A stretch of 13,085 nucleotides of DNA from Clostridium sp. CAG:590 (GTDB taxonomy: Bacteria; Bacillota; Clostridia; Lachnospirales; Lachnospiraceae). Location: the NCBI GenBank assembly GCA_000431135.1, contig HF987823.1, forward strand, positions 1 to 13,085, given 5' to 3'. The position numbers and the translations under genes are program-made. Shown here piece after piece: positions 1 through 7,790 of this stretch. Each line of letters opens with the position of its first letter. Position 1 is the stretch's first letter. The notes beneath the pieces are model-generated. The model saw only the letters and a program-made list of their open reading frames with translations. It was not told the DNA's origin and did not search any database.

Positions 1-17
1 GTCACTTACGCTGTGCA
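1..17 (-). repeat. partial copy of a short dispersed repeat, cut by window edge
   Basis: Read on the minus strand, these 17 bases (CCCTTGCACAGCGTAAG) match 15 of 17 bases of plus-strand 7857-7873 (CCTTTACACAGCGTAAG), including 11 identical bases in a row. Both copies lie just beyond the 3' end of a gene, here six bases after the SIR2 stop codon. Only the start of this copy is inside the window, so its extent is unknown. It could be chance or a shared 3'-flanking element. Confidence 0.3.
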
Positions 18-23
18 AGGGTA

Positions 24-866
24 TCAGTTTATTAGTTGTTGGAGAACAATATAAGTCCGCCGTCCCAGTTCCTCTTCTAACGGAACCTCCTGCATCTTCT
101 GCTCCAACTCCGTCGGAAGATTATACAGATCGATCACTTGCAATCCTTTATTCTGATAATAGCGATGCAGATATTGTTTGCTTGCATGGTTACTGCTCGA
201 TAAAAAGTAATTCTTATGCATATGTTCTTTAACGTTCATTTCCTGCGCAATATAATCAATCCAGCTTGTAAACGTGTTGAGATTATAATCATTTAATGAA
301 TATCCCACAAAAACAAATACATGATCGATCAGAAGAGACTTCAAGAACGTTTCTGTCAAACGATGTGTCTCCGAATACTGCAAATAATCGTCCTCTTTGA
401 ATACAATATGTCGCACCTGATCCATATCCCCATGCATCTTGATAAGGTAATGATTGGCAGATGTTTTTAAGAAATCTTTCTCCTCCCGAATAATCTCATA
501 TCCATCTGCCACCTCATCCATAAGCTTATCGTAATTGGTCGTAACAATATGTTTAGGATGTATTTGCGCAATCAATTCATTTAATGGATTGGGTTTCACG
601 TCCATTGAGATAGTCTCTTGTAAAATGCGATAATATTCCTCATGATGTTCACTCTGATCCATTCCATAAAAATACTGTGGAATCCGAATATATTCCGTTG
701 TAGAAAGACGATTCACCGGATAATCCATACGTTCTGCAAACTGCCGCACCATCTGTCCCCAGGTTGGAATTCCTGAATTCTTTGAGACACCCGCCCCGAC
801 AAAGATCACAAGCTTGTCCCGCTTTAATGCCTTTTTCATATTCTCAATCATACACTCTAATTCCAT
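24..866 (-). CDS. SIR2-family protein (SIR2_2-like, probable NAD-binding/NADase domain)
   Basis: The 280-residue protein is essentially one SIR2-like Rossmann domain. Visible motifs are the glycine-rich NAD loop FVGAGVSKNSGIPTW (residues 22-36), TTNYD (109-113), KMHGD with the expected catalytic His145, and FVGYSLND (187-194), a pattern typical of the SIR2_2 branch found in many anti-phage NADases. No membrane segment or signal peptide is seen. It is shorter than multidomain defence SIR2 proteins, which carry an extra C-terminal sensor or repeat domain, and I see no second domain before the stop. The first ATG is chosen because GAGG lies seven bases upstream; that GAGG ends in the stop codon of the HAD gene, so translation is probably coupled. 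Whether it degrades NAD or deacylates proteins cannot be told from sequence. The domain call is firm; a defence role is inference. Confidence 0.85.
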   Translation of the reverse strand: MELECMIENMKKALKRDKLVIFVGAGVSKNSGIPTWGQMVRQFAERMDYPVNRLSTTEYIRIPQYFYGMDQSEHHEEYYRILQETISMDVKPNPLNELIAQIHPKHIVTTNYDKLMDEVADGYEIIREEKDFLKTSANHYLIKMHGDMDQVRHIVFKEDDYLQYSETHRLTETFLKSLLIDHVFVFVGYSLNDYNLNTFTSWIDYIAQEMNVKEHMHKNYFLSSSNHASKQYLHRYYQNKGLQVIDLYNLPTELEQKMQEVPLEEELGRRTYIVLQQLIN

Positions 867-870
867 ATAC

Positions 871-1542
871 TTACCTCACCTGTATTGGTTCTACAACATC
901 CTGCGGTGTAACTGCAATATACGCAACACCAGCCTCTACTAATTCTTCCTTCGCTCCGTAACCAAAAGTTACCCCAATCGTTGGAATTCCATTCTCCTTC
1001 GCACCTTTCACATCATGAAAGCGATCTCCGACCATCACCGCCGATGCCTTAATCTCCTCGACAGTCTTTCCCGTATTATGTGCAAATGTTGAAAGTGCAT
1101 ATGCAATTACTTTGGCTTTCGTGTTCCGTACATTTTCAAAATCACTTCCTGCAATCACATCAAAATATTGACTTAAGTTAAAATGTTCTAAAATCTGTCT
1201 TGCAAATGGTTCCGGCTTAGACGTTGCCAATAAAATATAGCACCCCTTTGCCCTCAGCTTCTGCAACAACATTTCTATTCCATCATACACATAGCAGCCA
1301 TAGATTCCATTATCCCGGTAATATTCCCGATAGTACGAAACTGCCTGTTCTGCCTTCGTCTTATCGAATCCATAAAAATCCCGGAAAGAATCGAACAGCG
1401 GCGGTCCGATAAACCGATATAACTGGGCTCGTTCCTCCACGGTAATTCCAAATTTTGAAAGGGCATACATTACTGAGTCTGTAATTCCTATTCCCGGATC
1501 GGTAATCGTTCCATCCAAATCAAATAAATATGTCTTGTACAT
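871..1542 (-). CDS. HAD-superfamily hydrolase (phosphoglycolate phosphatase/5'-nucleotidase-like)
   Basis: A 223-residue cytoplasmic HAD phosphatase with all four catalytic motifs: DLDGT (residues 8-12; nucleophile Asp8 and general acid Asp10), ATSKP (106-110, Ser/Thr motif II), a lysine around 142-144 (motif III) and VGDRFHDVKGA (171-181, metal-binding aspartates). An alpha-helical C1 cap lies between motifs I and II, including the IGPPL segment (45-49) common in the phosphoglycolate phosphatase and nucleotidase branch. The substrate cannot be set from sequence; small phosphorylated sugars or nucleoside monophosphates are the usual candidates. ATG at 1540-1542 is preceded by GGGAG eight bases upstream. 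It is first in a two-gene unit with the SIR2 gene, whose ribosome binding site overlaps this gene's stop codon. A sigma-A-type promoter lies about 100 bases upstream. Confidence 0.9.
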   Translation of the reverse strand: MYKTYLFDLDGTITDPGIGITDSVMYALSKFGITVEERAQLYRFIGPPLFDSFRDFYGFDKTKAEQAVSYYREYYRDNGIYGCYVYDGIEMLLQKLRAKGCYILLATSKPEPFARQILEHFNLSQYFDVIAGSDFENVRNTKAKVIAYALSTFAHNTGKTVEEIKASAVMVGDRFHDVKGAKENGIPTIGVTFGYGAKEELVEAGVAYIAVTPQDVVEPIQVR

Positions 1543-1639
1543 GTTTCTGCTCCCGTTCTTATTGTAATCTCATCATATCATGAGCATCGTTCGTGATCAC
1601 ATTCGACGATTCACCCTTACAGGCTCGTGAATTGTTATC

Positions 1640-1668
1640 ATTCTATCATATTCATTTCAAAAGGACAA
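1640..1668 (-). promoter_or_regulatory. putative sigma-A promoter of the HAD-SIR2 operon
   Basis: On the minus strand: -35 TTGTCC (1663-1668), 17-base spacer, -10 TAGAAT (1640-1645). Five of six bases match the -10 consensus and four of six match the -35. Transcription would start near 1633 and give a leader of about 90 bases. The -35 box lies in the T-tract of the preceding terminator, so the two signals are packed together. Confidence 0.6.
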
Positions 1669-1710
1669 AAAATATCGCCATAACACATTCTAAGAATCTA
1701 TTATGGCGAT
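1667..1710 (-). terminator. intrinsic terminator after the DUF11 gene
   Basis: Perfect 10-bp inverted repeat (ATCGCCATAA at 1674-1683, TTATGGCGAT at 1701-1710). The 17-base loop contains its own ATTCT/AGAAT pairing. On the minus strand the hairpin is followed by A and six Ts. It begins 16 bases after the DUF11 stop codon. Confidence 0.85.
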
Positions 1711-1726
1711 TACATTATATATTCTT

Positions 1727-2578
1727 TTATACGGTTCCTGCTACAATCAGAGTGCTTACTCCCGGATTTACAAACCATGCGCCTGTCGTTGCATCCTGTG
1801 TATAGGTTGCTGCCGGAACAGTAATCTGTCCTGCTACTGTAACAAACCTGCCCGTCGTCTCATCATATGTGTAATTCTCTCCTTCTGTCCATGCAGCACC
1901 ATTAAATGATACAGAAAGGTTTGACAGAATCGGAGCAAATGTGTCCGTGATCAATGCTGCTGTACTTTCTGTAGCTGCTACATTTCCGGTATTCTGAATC
2001 AAAAATGTATAAGTTAATGTTCCATTTTCTGTTACAGGAACCGGGCTCACTGATTTGGTAATAGTGAGAATCGGATCACTGCTTGCATCAATTGTCTCTT
2101 CTGCCGTAATCGGTGTGATTCCACCACCTGAAATCGTTACTCTGTTACGAATTTCCGATTCCGTGCCTAATGGTGCAAATTCATTGATTGCCATCTCATA
2201 CGCCAAAATTACATTGCCGCCAGCCGGAATAGTGATACCGGAAATCGCAAGCGGTGACTGTGTAACCACCGTTGGAGTTGGCTGTAAAATCCCATTTACA
2301 TAATACTTCACTGTATTAGATACATAGGTCAGCGGAACCAATGCTGTCACATTAAATTCATACTCACCCAGATTATCGGTTAATGTAATTCCGTTCAAAG
2401 CAACTGTTCCGGAATTCACAATACTCACAATATAAGTTATGCTGTCACTTTGTCCATATGTGTTTCTGACTGCTGTCTTAGTTGCCGATAAAACCTCTAA
2501 GATCTCACCGACAGCAATGTTGGAATTGGCAATCACGTTGCCATACTGCAATTGCGCCTGATTCGTAAAACGTGCCAT
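1727..2578 (-). CDS. DUF11 repeat-domain protein (no signal peptide)
   Basis: A 283-residue acidic, cysteine-free, beta-rich protein with two DUF11-like units: residues about 30-75 (SATKTAV, then ITYIVSIVNSG, then LTDNL) and about 169-212 (LTITKSVSP, then LTYTFLIQNTGN, then ITDTF). A C-terminal segment (about 225-283) of aromatic/Gly/Thr-rich strands follows. DUF11 units are usually found in large surface or adhesin-like proteins, but there is no signal peptide, sortase motif or membrane anchor here, so Sec export is unlikely. Proteins of this compact type, starting with an FTNQA-like segment, are common in Clostridia; their function is not established as far as I know. ATG at 2576-2578 has AAGGAAGGA upstream. 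The gene is monocistronic, with hairpins on both sides. A sporulation-type promoter (see 2614-2644) suggests a spore-envelope role, which is inference. Confidence 0.8.
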   Translation of the reverse strand: MARFTNQAQLQYGNVIANSNIAVGEILEVLSATKTAVRNTYGQSDSITYIVSIVNSGTVALNGITLTDNLGEYEFNVTALVPLTYVSNTVKYYVNGILQPTPTVVTQSPLAISGITIPAGGNVILAYEMAINEFAPLGTESEIRNRVTISGGGITPITAEETIDASSDPILTITKSVSPVPVTENGTLTYTFLIQNTGNVAATESTAALITDTFAPILSNLSVSFNGAAWTEGENYTYDETTGRFVTVAGQITVPAATYTQDATTGAWFVNPGVSTLIVAGTV

Positions 2579-2613
2579 ATAATAATTCCTTCCTTTTCAT
2601 ACTTTCGTATACT

Positions 2614-2644
2614 TCATTATATGACAATGCATGAATTTCCGTGT
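2614..2644 (-). promoter_or_regulatory. putative sigma-K/sigma-E-type promoter of the DUF11 gene
   Basis: Minus strand: ACAC (2641-2644), 17-base spacer, CATATAATGA (2614-2623). The -10 resembles the CATA-type element used by the mother-cell sigma factors, and AC-type -35 elements are typical of sigma-K. TATAAT is embedded in the same -10, but no TTGACA-like box lies 16-18 bases upstream, so a sigma-A reading is weaker. The leader would be about 30 bases. Confidence 0.4.
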
Positions 2645-2653
2645 ATATAGAAT

Positions 2654-2685
2654 GAATCCCCTTGCATAATGATACAAGGGGATTC
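2654..2685 (-). terminator. hairpin terminating the sulfur-assimilation operon
   Basis: Perfect 11-bp inverted repeat, GAATCCCCTTG (2654-2664) and CAAGGGGATTC (2675-2685), with a 10-base loop. It begins three bases beyond the stop codon of the Rrf2 gene. The downstream tract on the minus strand is only moderately T-rich (ATTCTATATA), so efficiency is uncertain although the stem is very stable. Confidence 0.7.
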
Positions 2686-2688
2686 CAT

Positions 2689-3111
2689 TTATATAACGTA
2701 CTGTCCAACTTGTTCCATCTGCCAGTCTACAAGATCCTTCAAGGTAATGCCATCTACAATCTCATTAATTGCACCTTCCATTTTTGTCCAGATTCTTGTT
2801 GTAACAGACTGACGTTCATAACTGGTCTCATCATCAATACTAACCGGGGTAAGGCTTCCTTCTGTCTGACGCAGGATCATACCAACCGTATATTGCTCAG
2901 GTGGATTCTTAAGCATATATCCACCCTGCGGACCCCGGATACTCTTAACAAATCCGGCCTTATTAAGCAGAGAAATAATCTGTTCCAAATATTTCTCCGA
3001 TATCTGCTGACGTTTTGCAATATCTTTCAACCGTACCGGCTCGCCGGTATTATATGTTGCAAGATCCAGCATTAATATAACAGCATATCGTCCTTTCGTT
3101 GAAATCTTCAC
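2689..3111 (-). CDS. Rrf2-family transcriptional regulator (CymR-like sulfur regulator)
   Basis: A 140-residue Rrf2 protein. It opens with MKISTKGRYAV, has a winged helix-turn-helix at about residues 27-56 and the wing motif RGPQGGY (59-65), then a long dimerisation helix. There is no cysteine at all, so it cannot carry the IscR/NsrR-type Fe-S cluster. That points to the CymR type, which senses cysteine status through a complex with O-acetylserine sulfhydrylase CysK in Bacillus. It is the last gene of the apr-cys operon: GTG start at 3109-3111 with AAGGAGGG five bases upstream, 11 bases after the cysN stop. By position it most likely represses its own operon. Dyads over the aprA promoter are candidate binding sites. 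The family call is firm; the CymR role is inferred from context and the missing cysteines. Confidence 0.88.
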   Translation of the reverse strand: MKISTKGRYAVILMLDLATYNTGEPVRLKDIAKRQQISEKYLEQIISLLNKAGFVKSIRGPQGGYMLKNPPEQYTVGMILRQTEGSLTPVSIDDETSYERQSVTTRIWTKMEGAINEIVDGITLKDLVDWQMEQVGQYVI

Positions 3112-3122
3112 GCTATCCCTCC

Positions 3123-4814
3123 TTAAATCATCCAGAAGTTATCGGTGCATACGATCCTTCGATAAGTCTCGAATTTGGACCATTTATTGTGGAAATCTAA
3201 ACGAGTCTCTGCTGTCACATGTGCATGCTCATATAAGAAGTTATCCAGATCTGCTTCACTTCGTATCTTCAAAGCAAATCCTCTCTCGTCTAACACAGGA
3301 AGTCCCTGATACTGATATTCTGATAATGGAATGATATCCTGTACTTCCTGATTCCGGATCAGAATCACCGCATTATTATCTACAGCCAAAATGTCAAAGT
3401 AATCCGGATATTTGAAGCTGTCTCCTTCTACCGGCACCTTATCTCCTACATGATATGTCTTATCTGTATTATTTGCTTTTGACAGGAAAGCATTCTCCAA
3501 ATTGAAATAAAATTCTTCAAAGATATATCCGGACGTCTTAATATCATCTTTCTCAAAATATGGATTCTCACCTTCCGTATTCACACTCTCAACTACACCA
3601 CACGCAGATGTCATATGGGATACACGATCGATCAGAATGAGTTCTCCTAATGTCTTATTCTTCTGGAATTCATCTACGACAATTGCCTGTGCAAATTCAA
3701 TCTGGCATACCGCAATCTCATTTTTCTCAATGTATTCTGTATCGATATGTTCTCCAGTATTAACATCAATCTTATATTCAATATTCTTGATAATACCCGG
3801 AATCTTCTTTGTTCCGAGTTTGACTAAATATTCCTTTCCGAGTGCTAATTTATCATCATCCATCCACAATAGTGTAGTAGTAACATTCTTAGCAACCGGC
3901 AGATCCGGATCATCCGTCAGAACACATCCGCGGCTTACATCCACTTCACGATCTAACTGAATCGTAACCGCCTGACCGGAAACCGCTTCTTTTACATCCT
4001 TATCACCATTCAGAATTCCCTTTACCGTAGCAGTCTCATTACTTGGTAAAGTTGTAATTGTTTGTCCAACTGTAACTTTTCCGCTCTCAATCTGTCCCTG
4101 GAATCCTCTAAACTCATGATTTGGACGGCATACACGTTGTACCGGCATATAAAAGATTGCATCCGGTTCATTCTCTGAAACATCTACATTCTCAAGATAT
4201 GTCAATAATGGCTCTCCGGTATACCAGGGCATATTATCTGATTTTGTCGTTACATTATCACCCTCTGTTGCACTGACCGGAATCAGCTTTACATCATACA
4301 GATTCAATGCCTTAGACAGCTCTTCAATATCTTTCTCGATCTCTTTGAAACGTTCTTCGCTGTAGTCTACAAGATCCATCTTATTGACTGCAAATACAAA
4401 ATGCTTAATTCCCATTAATGCACAGATTCTGGCATGTCTTCTGGTCTGCACCAAAACACCATGCTTAGCATCTACCATAACGATCGCCAACTGTGCAAAG
4501 GACGCACCAACCGCCATGTTTCTCGTATATTCCTCATGTCCCGGTGTATCTGCCACAATAAAACTTCTGTGGTCTGTTGTAAAGTAACGGTATGCTACAT
4601 CAATCGTAATTCCTTGTTCTCTCTCTGCCATCAGACCATCTAACAATAACGAATAATCAATCTCGCCACCACGGGAACCTACTTTACTATCTAATATCAA
4701 TGCCTTTTCCTGATCGGCATATAATAATTTGGAATCATATAAAATGTGTCCAATTAATGTTGATTTACCATCATCCACGCTTCCGCATGTAATAAATTTT
4801 AATAATCCACTCAT
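3123..4814 (-). CDS. cysN: sulfate adenylyltransferase subunit 1, GTPase, with C-terminal extension
   Basis: The regulatory GTPase subunit of ATP sulfurylase; GTP hydrolysis drives APS synthesis by CysD. In the 563-residue form, G1 GSVDDGKS is at 11-18, G3 DTPGH at 89-93 and G4 NKMD at 144-147, followed by two EF-Tu-like beta-barrel domains to about residue 425. An upstream ATG in frame (4880) would add 22 basic residues overlapping cysD. I chose ATG 4812-4814 because homologues begin near this point, it lies one base after the cysD stop, and GAGGGG lies 10 bases upstream. The usual CysN is about 475 residues, or about 630 when fused to APS kinase. Here residues about 426-563 form a different extension with no P-loop and no resemblance to CysC. 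It contains aromatic-rich segments such as FEEFYFNL and ends in NFWMI; I do not recognise it. It probably works with the adjacent CysD and feeds AprBA. Confidence 0.93.
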   Translation of the reverse strand: MSGLLKFITCGSVDDGKSTLIGHILYDSKLLYADQEKALILDSKVGSRGGEIDYSLLLDGLMAEREQGITIDVAYRYFTTDHRSFIVADTPGHEEYTRNMAVGASFAQLAIVMVDAKHGVLVQTRRHARICALMGIKHFVFAVNKMDLVDYSEERFKEIEKDIEELSKALNLYDVKLIPVSATEGDNVTTKSDNMPWYTGEPLLTYLENVDVSENEPDAIFYMPVQRVCRPNHEFRGFQGQIESGKVTVGQTITTLPSNETATVKGILNGDKDVKEAVSGQAVTIQLDREVDVSRGCVLTDDPDLPVAKNVTTTLLWMDDDKLALGKEYLVKLGTKKIPGIIKNIEYKIDVNTGEHIDTEYIEKNEIAVCQIEFAQAIVVDEFQKNKTLGELILIDRVSHMTSACGVVESVNTEGENPYFEKDDIKTSGYIFEEFYFNLENAFLSKANNTDKTYHVGDKVPVEGDSFKYPDYFDILAVDNNAVILIRNQEVQDIIPLSEYQYQGLPVLDERGFALKIRSEADLDNFLYEHAHVTAETRLDFHNKWSKFETYRRIVCTDNFWMI

Positions 4815-4815
4815 C

Positions 4816-5718
4816 TTAGAAGTACCCCTCTCTCTTTCTCTTTTCCATACTCGCTGCGCCGCCATCTTTATCAATAACACGGCTTGTACGCTCTGATTCT
4901 ACGGAGCTTAATGTCTCTTCGATAATCTCATCCAATGTTGTTGCGGTTGATTCTACGCCACCGGACAATGGATAACATCCTAATGTACGGAAACGTACCA
5001 TTTTCATCTCCGGTACTTCTCCCGGATTCAGACGCATACGGTCATCATCCACCATGATGATATTGCCATCGCGGTATACAACCGGACGTTCTGCCGCAAA
5101 ATAAAGAGGTACGATCGGGATATTCTCTCTCTTGATGTACTGCCAGATATCTTTCTCCGTCCAGTTTGAGATTGGGAATACACGAATACTCTCCCCCTTA
5201 TTGATCTCTGTGTTATATAACTTCCACATCTCCGGTCTCTGGTTCTTCGGATCCCAGGCATGTGCTTCATTACGGAAGGAGAAGATTCTCTCTTTCGCAC
5301 GACTCTTCTCTTCATCCCGTCGTCCGCCACCAAATGCCGCTGTAAATCCATACTTGTTAAGTGCCTGTTTCAATGCCTGTGTCTTCATGATATCGGTATA
5401 GCTTGAACCGTGATCAAATGGGTTGATTCCACGTTTCACACCATCTTCGTTAATGTACTCTAACATCTCAATTCCCAAATCCTTTGCAACCTGATCACGG
5501 AACCGGATCATTTCCTTAAACTTCCAGGTTGTATTCACATGCAAAAATGGGAACGGCGGCTTCTCCGGATAAAATGCTTTCATTGCTAAATGCAGCATAA
5601 CCGAACTGTCCTTTCCAATCGAATACAACATTACCGGCTTCTCGCATTCCGCTGCGACCTCCCGGATGATGTAGATTGCTTCTGCTTCTAATTCATCTAA
5701 ATGTGATAATCCACTCAT
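4816..5718 (-). CDS. cysD: sulfate adenylyltransferase subunit 2
   Basis: The catalytic subunit of ATP sulfurylase: sulfate + ATP gives APS + pyrophosphate, in the cytoplasm, in complex with CysN. The 300-residue length is normal for CysD. It has the PP-loop SIGKDSSV (residues 33-40), the HVNTTWKF segment (60-67) and the conserved FGGGRRDEEKSRAKERIFSFR block (129-149), and it ends in the typical KRKREGYF tail. ATG at 5716-5718 has TAGGAGTG seven bases upstream. It lies 50 bases downstream of aprB and one base upstream of cysN, so the pair is translationally coupled. No deviation from the family is seen. Confidence 0.97.
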   Translation of the reverse strand: MSGLSHLDELEAEAIYIIREVAAECEKPVMLYSIGKDSSVMLHLAMKAFYPEKPPFPFLHVNTTWKFKEMIRFRDQVAKDLGIEMLEYINEDGVKRGINPFDHGSSYTDIMKTQALKQALNKYGFTAAFGGGRRDEEKSRAKERIFSFRNEAHAWDPKNQRPEMWKLYNTEINKGESIRVFPISNWTEKDIWQYIKRENIPIVPLYFAAERPVVYRDGNIIMVDDDRMRLNPGEVPEMKMVRFRTLGCYPLSGGVESTATTLDEIIEETLSSVESERTSRVIDKDGGAASMEKRKREGYF

Positions 5719-5768
5719 TTTCTTTCACTCCTATTCTCTCTTAAATATAATCCAAATATTAACTTCGA

Positions 5769-6080
5769 TTAATATTGGTTTGCATTCCTTCGATCGATAT
5801 CTATTGTCTGTGTACTTCCATCTGTCTTATGTATATTCCAATGGAGAATATCGCCCTCCGAAGTAACATTCATCACGCTTCCATTGCCGCCAATGTCTGC
5901 ACCCAGGAAGAATTCTATGGCTCCAACCGGACACTCTTTTACACAGGATACACAACCCCAGCAGTCTCTTGGATAATCCATATTCGCTTTCTCCTCTTTT
6001 AGAGAGATCAACGTGCCCGGACAGACCTGTGTACATCTTCCACATGCAATGCATTTGTCCTTGTTAATTCGTATGCTCAT
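5769..6080 (-). CDS. aprB: adenylylsulfate reductase beta subunit (ferredoxin-like)
   Basis: A 103-residue protein with two 4Fe-4S motifs: CIACGRCTQVCP (residues 10-21) and CWGCVSCVKECP (40-51). It is the electron-transfer subunit that passes electrons to the FAD of AprA for reduction of APS to sulfite and AMP. Sulfate reducers' AprB is longer, about 145-150 residues, with a C-terminal tail wrapped around AprA; here only a short tail (52-103) is present, consistent with an assimilatory version. ATG at 6078-6080 lies inside the end of aprA (17-base overlap) with AAGGAGGG upstream, so translation is coupled. Its electron donor is not encoded in the window. Alone it would be called a ferredoxin; the aprA and cysDN neighbours settle the assignment. 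Confidence 0.9.
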   Translation of the reverse strand: MSIRINKDKCIACGRCTQVCPGTLISLKEEKANMDYPRDCWGCVSCVKECPVGAIEFFLGADIGGNGSVMNVTSEGDILHWNIHKTDGSTQTIDIDRRNANQY

Positions 6081-7764
6081 ATTCTCCCTCCTTTACAATG
6101 TCGCGCCAGATCAATTCAATCTTACCATCCCTCATCCTGGAATTAAGATAACGATAATATGCTTCATCCGTCTCCGGATAATCCTGATTCTCATTGAATG
6201 CATGCCATCTGGTCTCTTTCCTACCGCGTAAATGCGCGATCAACGACTTACAGACAACCAGTCGTTCTTTCAATTCGTAAACAAACAGCAATTCATGCAT
6301 ATCCTTTGCCCCGATATGATCTGTGAGTGCAATAATCTGATCAATCTTCTCATCTGCCAACTGCAACTGATTCTCATTATACTGGTAACCTGTTGTGATT
6401 CCTCCAGCATACTCATCCATGACCTTCTGCATGGCCTCTTCCAATTCCTCTATTGTAAATGCAGGCTGTTCCGTTGCCCGGATCTTCTCATATTCTAATA
6501 AGGTCCTGTTCGCACTCTCCTGTAACAATGCCGGAGCAGACGGTATCCATCCTTCCTTATTCTCTTCCAATCTTCTTATAATATCTACCGCTGCAATCTC
6601 ACCTTCCGCCAAAGCTCCTGTCACATACTTCTGCGGACATCCACCTGCAACATCTCCTGCTGCATACAAGCCATGAATGGTTGTCTGCCGGTTCGTATCA
6701 ATCCAGAATCCGCTTGCAGTGTGTCCACCCACAATATAAGGTTCCGTTCCCTGAATCTCTACATCCTGTTCCTTTGGCATCTTACCTGTCTCAATCCATC
6801 GCAGTGTCTGACTTGGCGCCATATTAAGATATGCCTTCAGCAATTCTTCATTCTGCTTCTCTGTGATTCCACTTGTCTGCAGGTAACACGGTCCATGTCC
6901 TAACTGATTCTCCCGAACCGTTCCATATACACGCTCACTCGTTGTCAGACCGTAATGTTTCTCATACACGGTTCCTCTCGAATTCACCTGTTTGGCTCCA
7001 ACACCCTGTGCGATCGTTCCGGTCGGTGCGATCGTATCCTTGCAGCGCAATGCAATAAAGCGCATCTCAAAGGAAGTCATCTCTGCCCCTGCCCGTATTC
7101 CCATTGCATATCCCGCCCCGGTATTAAATGGCGGATACCACATCTTATGTCTGGAAAATCCCGGATTGTTCGGACGGTATAGTCCTGCTGCTCCACCGGT
7201 TGCAATCAATACTGCATTGGCACGAATCTCATAGGCAGCCTCATCCGTAACCGAAAAACCAACTGCTCCATATACCCGGTTATCCTCTACCAGTAAATCT
7301 GTAATATTGATATGGTTGAGCACTTCTACCCGGTCTGCCTCTTCGACCGCTTTCGCAAGAATCGGCTTGAAGTTCTCTCCGTTGATCTTAATATTCCGAT
7401 TGCCTCTGGCTACATAATCACCATTCTCATCCTTCAGGATCACTAGTCCCAATCGTTCCATGTCCTCGGTCACTTCATTAAAATGCTCTGCCGCCGTCAA
7501 CAATAGATCTCCTCTTACGATTCCGGCTGCATCCTTTGTCGCATAATCTACATAATCCTGAGGAACATGTCCTTTCGTTATGTACGCATTAATCGCATTG
7601 ACTCCAGCCGCCAGGCAGCCGCTTCTCTTAATATTCGCTTTCTCAGCTATTAAAACCGACAGATTCGAATTCCGGCTGATGGTCAGTGCTGCGTAGCAGC
7701 CAGCCGTTCCACCACCAACAATCAGCACATCCGTCTGAATCCGTCTGACTTGTAATCTCTCCAC
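6064..7764 (-). CDS. aprA: adenylylsulfate reductase alpha subunit (FAD-dependent)
   Basis: The catalytic flavoprotein that reduces APS to sulfite and AMP. The 566-residue protein has the FAD dinucleotide fold VGGGTAGCYAA (residues 16-26), the NTGAGYAMGIRAGAEMTSFE block (214-233), RFIALRCKD (235-243, the APS-site arginine region of AprA), a GGHTASGFW segment supplying the expected active-site histidine, and the C-terminal FAD signature LYAAGDVAGG. The block around 214-265 separates AprA from the related fumarate reductase and L-aspartate oxidase. The start is GTG at 7762-7764 with AGGAAAGG upstream; the nearby ATGs are out of frame. First gene of the operon, about 25 bases from the predicted transcription start. 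Dissimilatory AprA is somewhat longer (over 600 residues). With no DsrAB, Sat or QmoABC nearby, an assimilatory role is likely. Confidence 0.93.
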   Translation of the reverse strand: MERLQVRRIQTDVLIVGGGTAGCYAALTISRNSNLSVLIAEKANIKRSGCLAAGVNAINAYITKGHVPQDYVDYATKDAAGIVRGDLLLTAAEHFNEVTEDMERLGLVILKDENGDYVARGNRNIKINGENFKPILAKAVEEADRVEVLNHINITDLLVEDNRVYGAVGFSVTDEAAYEIRANAVLIATGGAAGLYRPNNPGFSRHKMWYPPFNTGAGYAMGIRAGAEMTSFEMRFIALRCKDTIAPTGTIAQGVGAKQVNSRGTVYEKHYGLTTSERVYGTVRENQLGHGPCYLQTSGITEKQNEELLKAYLNMAPSQTLRWIETGKMPKEQDVEIQGTEPYIVGGHTASGFWIDTNRQTTIHGLYAAGDVAGGCPQKYVTGALAEGEIAAVDIIRRLEENKEGWIPSAPALLQESANRTLLEYEKIRATEQPAFTIEELEEAMQKVMDEYAGGITTGYQYNENQLQLADEKIDQIIALTDHIGAKDMHELLFVYELKERLVVCKSLIAHLRGRKETRWHAFNENQDYPETDEAYYRYLNSRMRDGKIELIWRDIVKEGEYEHTN

Positions 7765-7790
7765 GGTATCTCATATCCTTTCCTCATGTT

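Noticed and set aside
1586..1610. ATCGT/ACGAT dyad and GTGATCAC palindrome in the HAD leader
   Set aside because: The two symmetries have different centres and short arms. Too weak to call an operator.
2505..2708. 67-codon minus-strand frame across the DUF11 start and the upstream hairpin
   Set aside because: It overlaps the DUF11 gene in another frame, covers the operon terminator and has no family resemblance or good ribosome binding site.
2689..3111. Rrf2 protein as IscR or NsrR
   Set aside because: These need three cysteines for the Fe-S cluster; this protein has none, and it sits in a sulfur-assimilation operon.
4815..4880. Longer cysN start adding 22 residues
   Set aside because: The extension overlaps cysD, is a lysine/arginine-rich translation of cysD's 3' end, and the ATG at 4814 has a ribosome binding site and the family's normal N-terminus.
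6064..7764. AprA as fumarate reductase or L-aspartate oxidase
   Set aside because: The RFIALRCKD and NTGAGYAMGIRAGAEM segments, the adjacent two-cluster ferredoxin and cysDN fit APS reductase much better.
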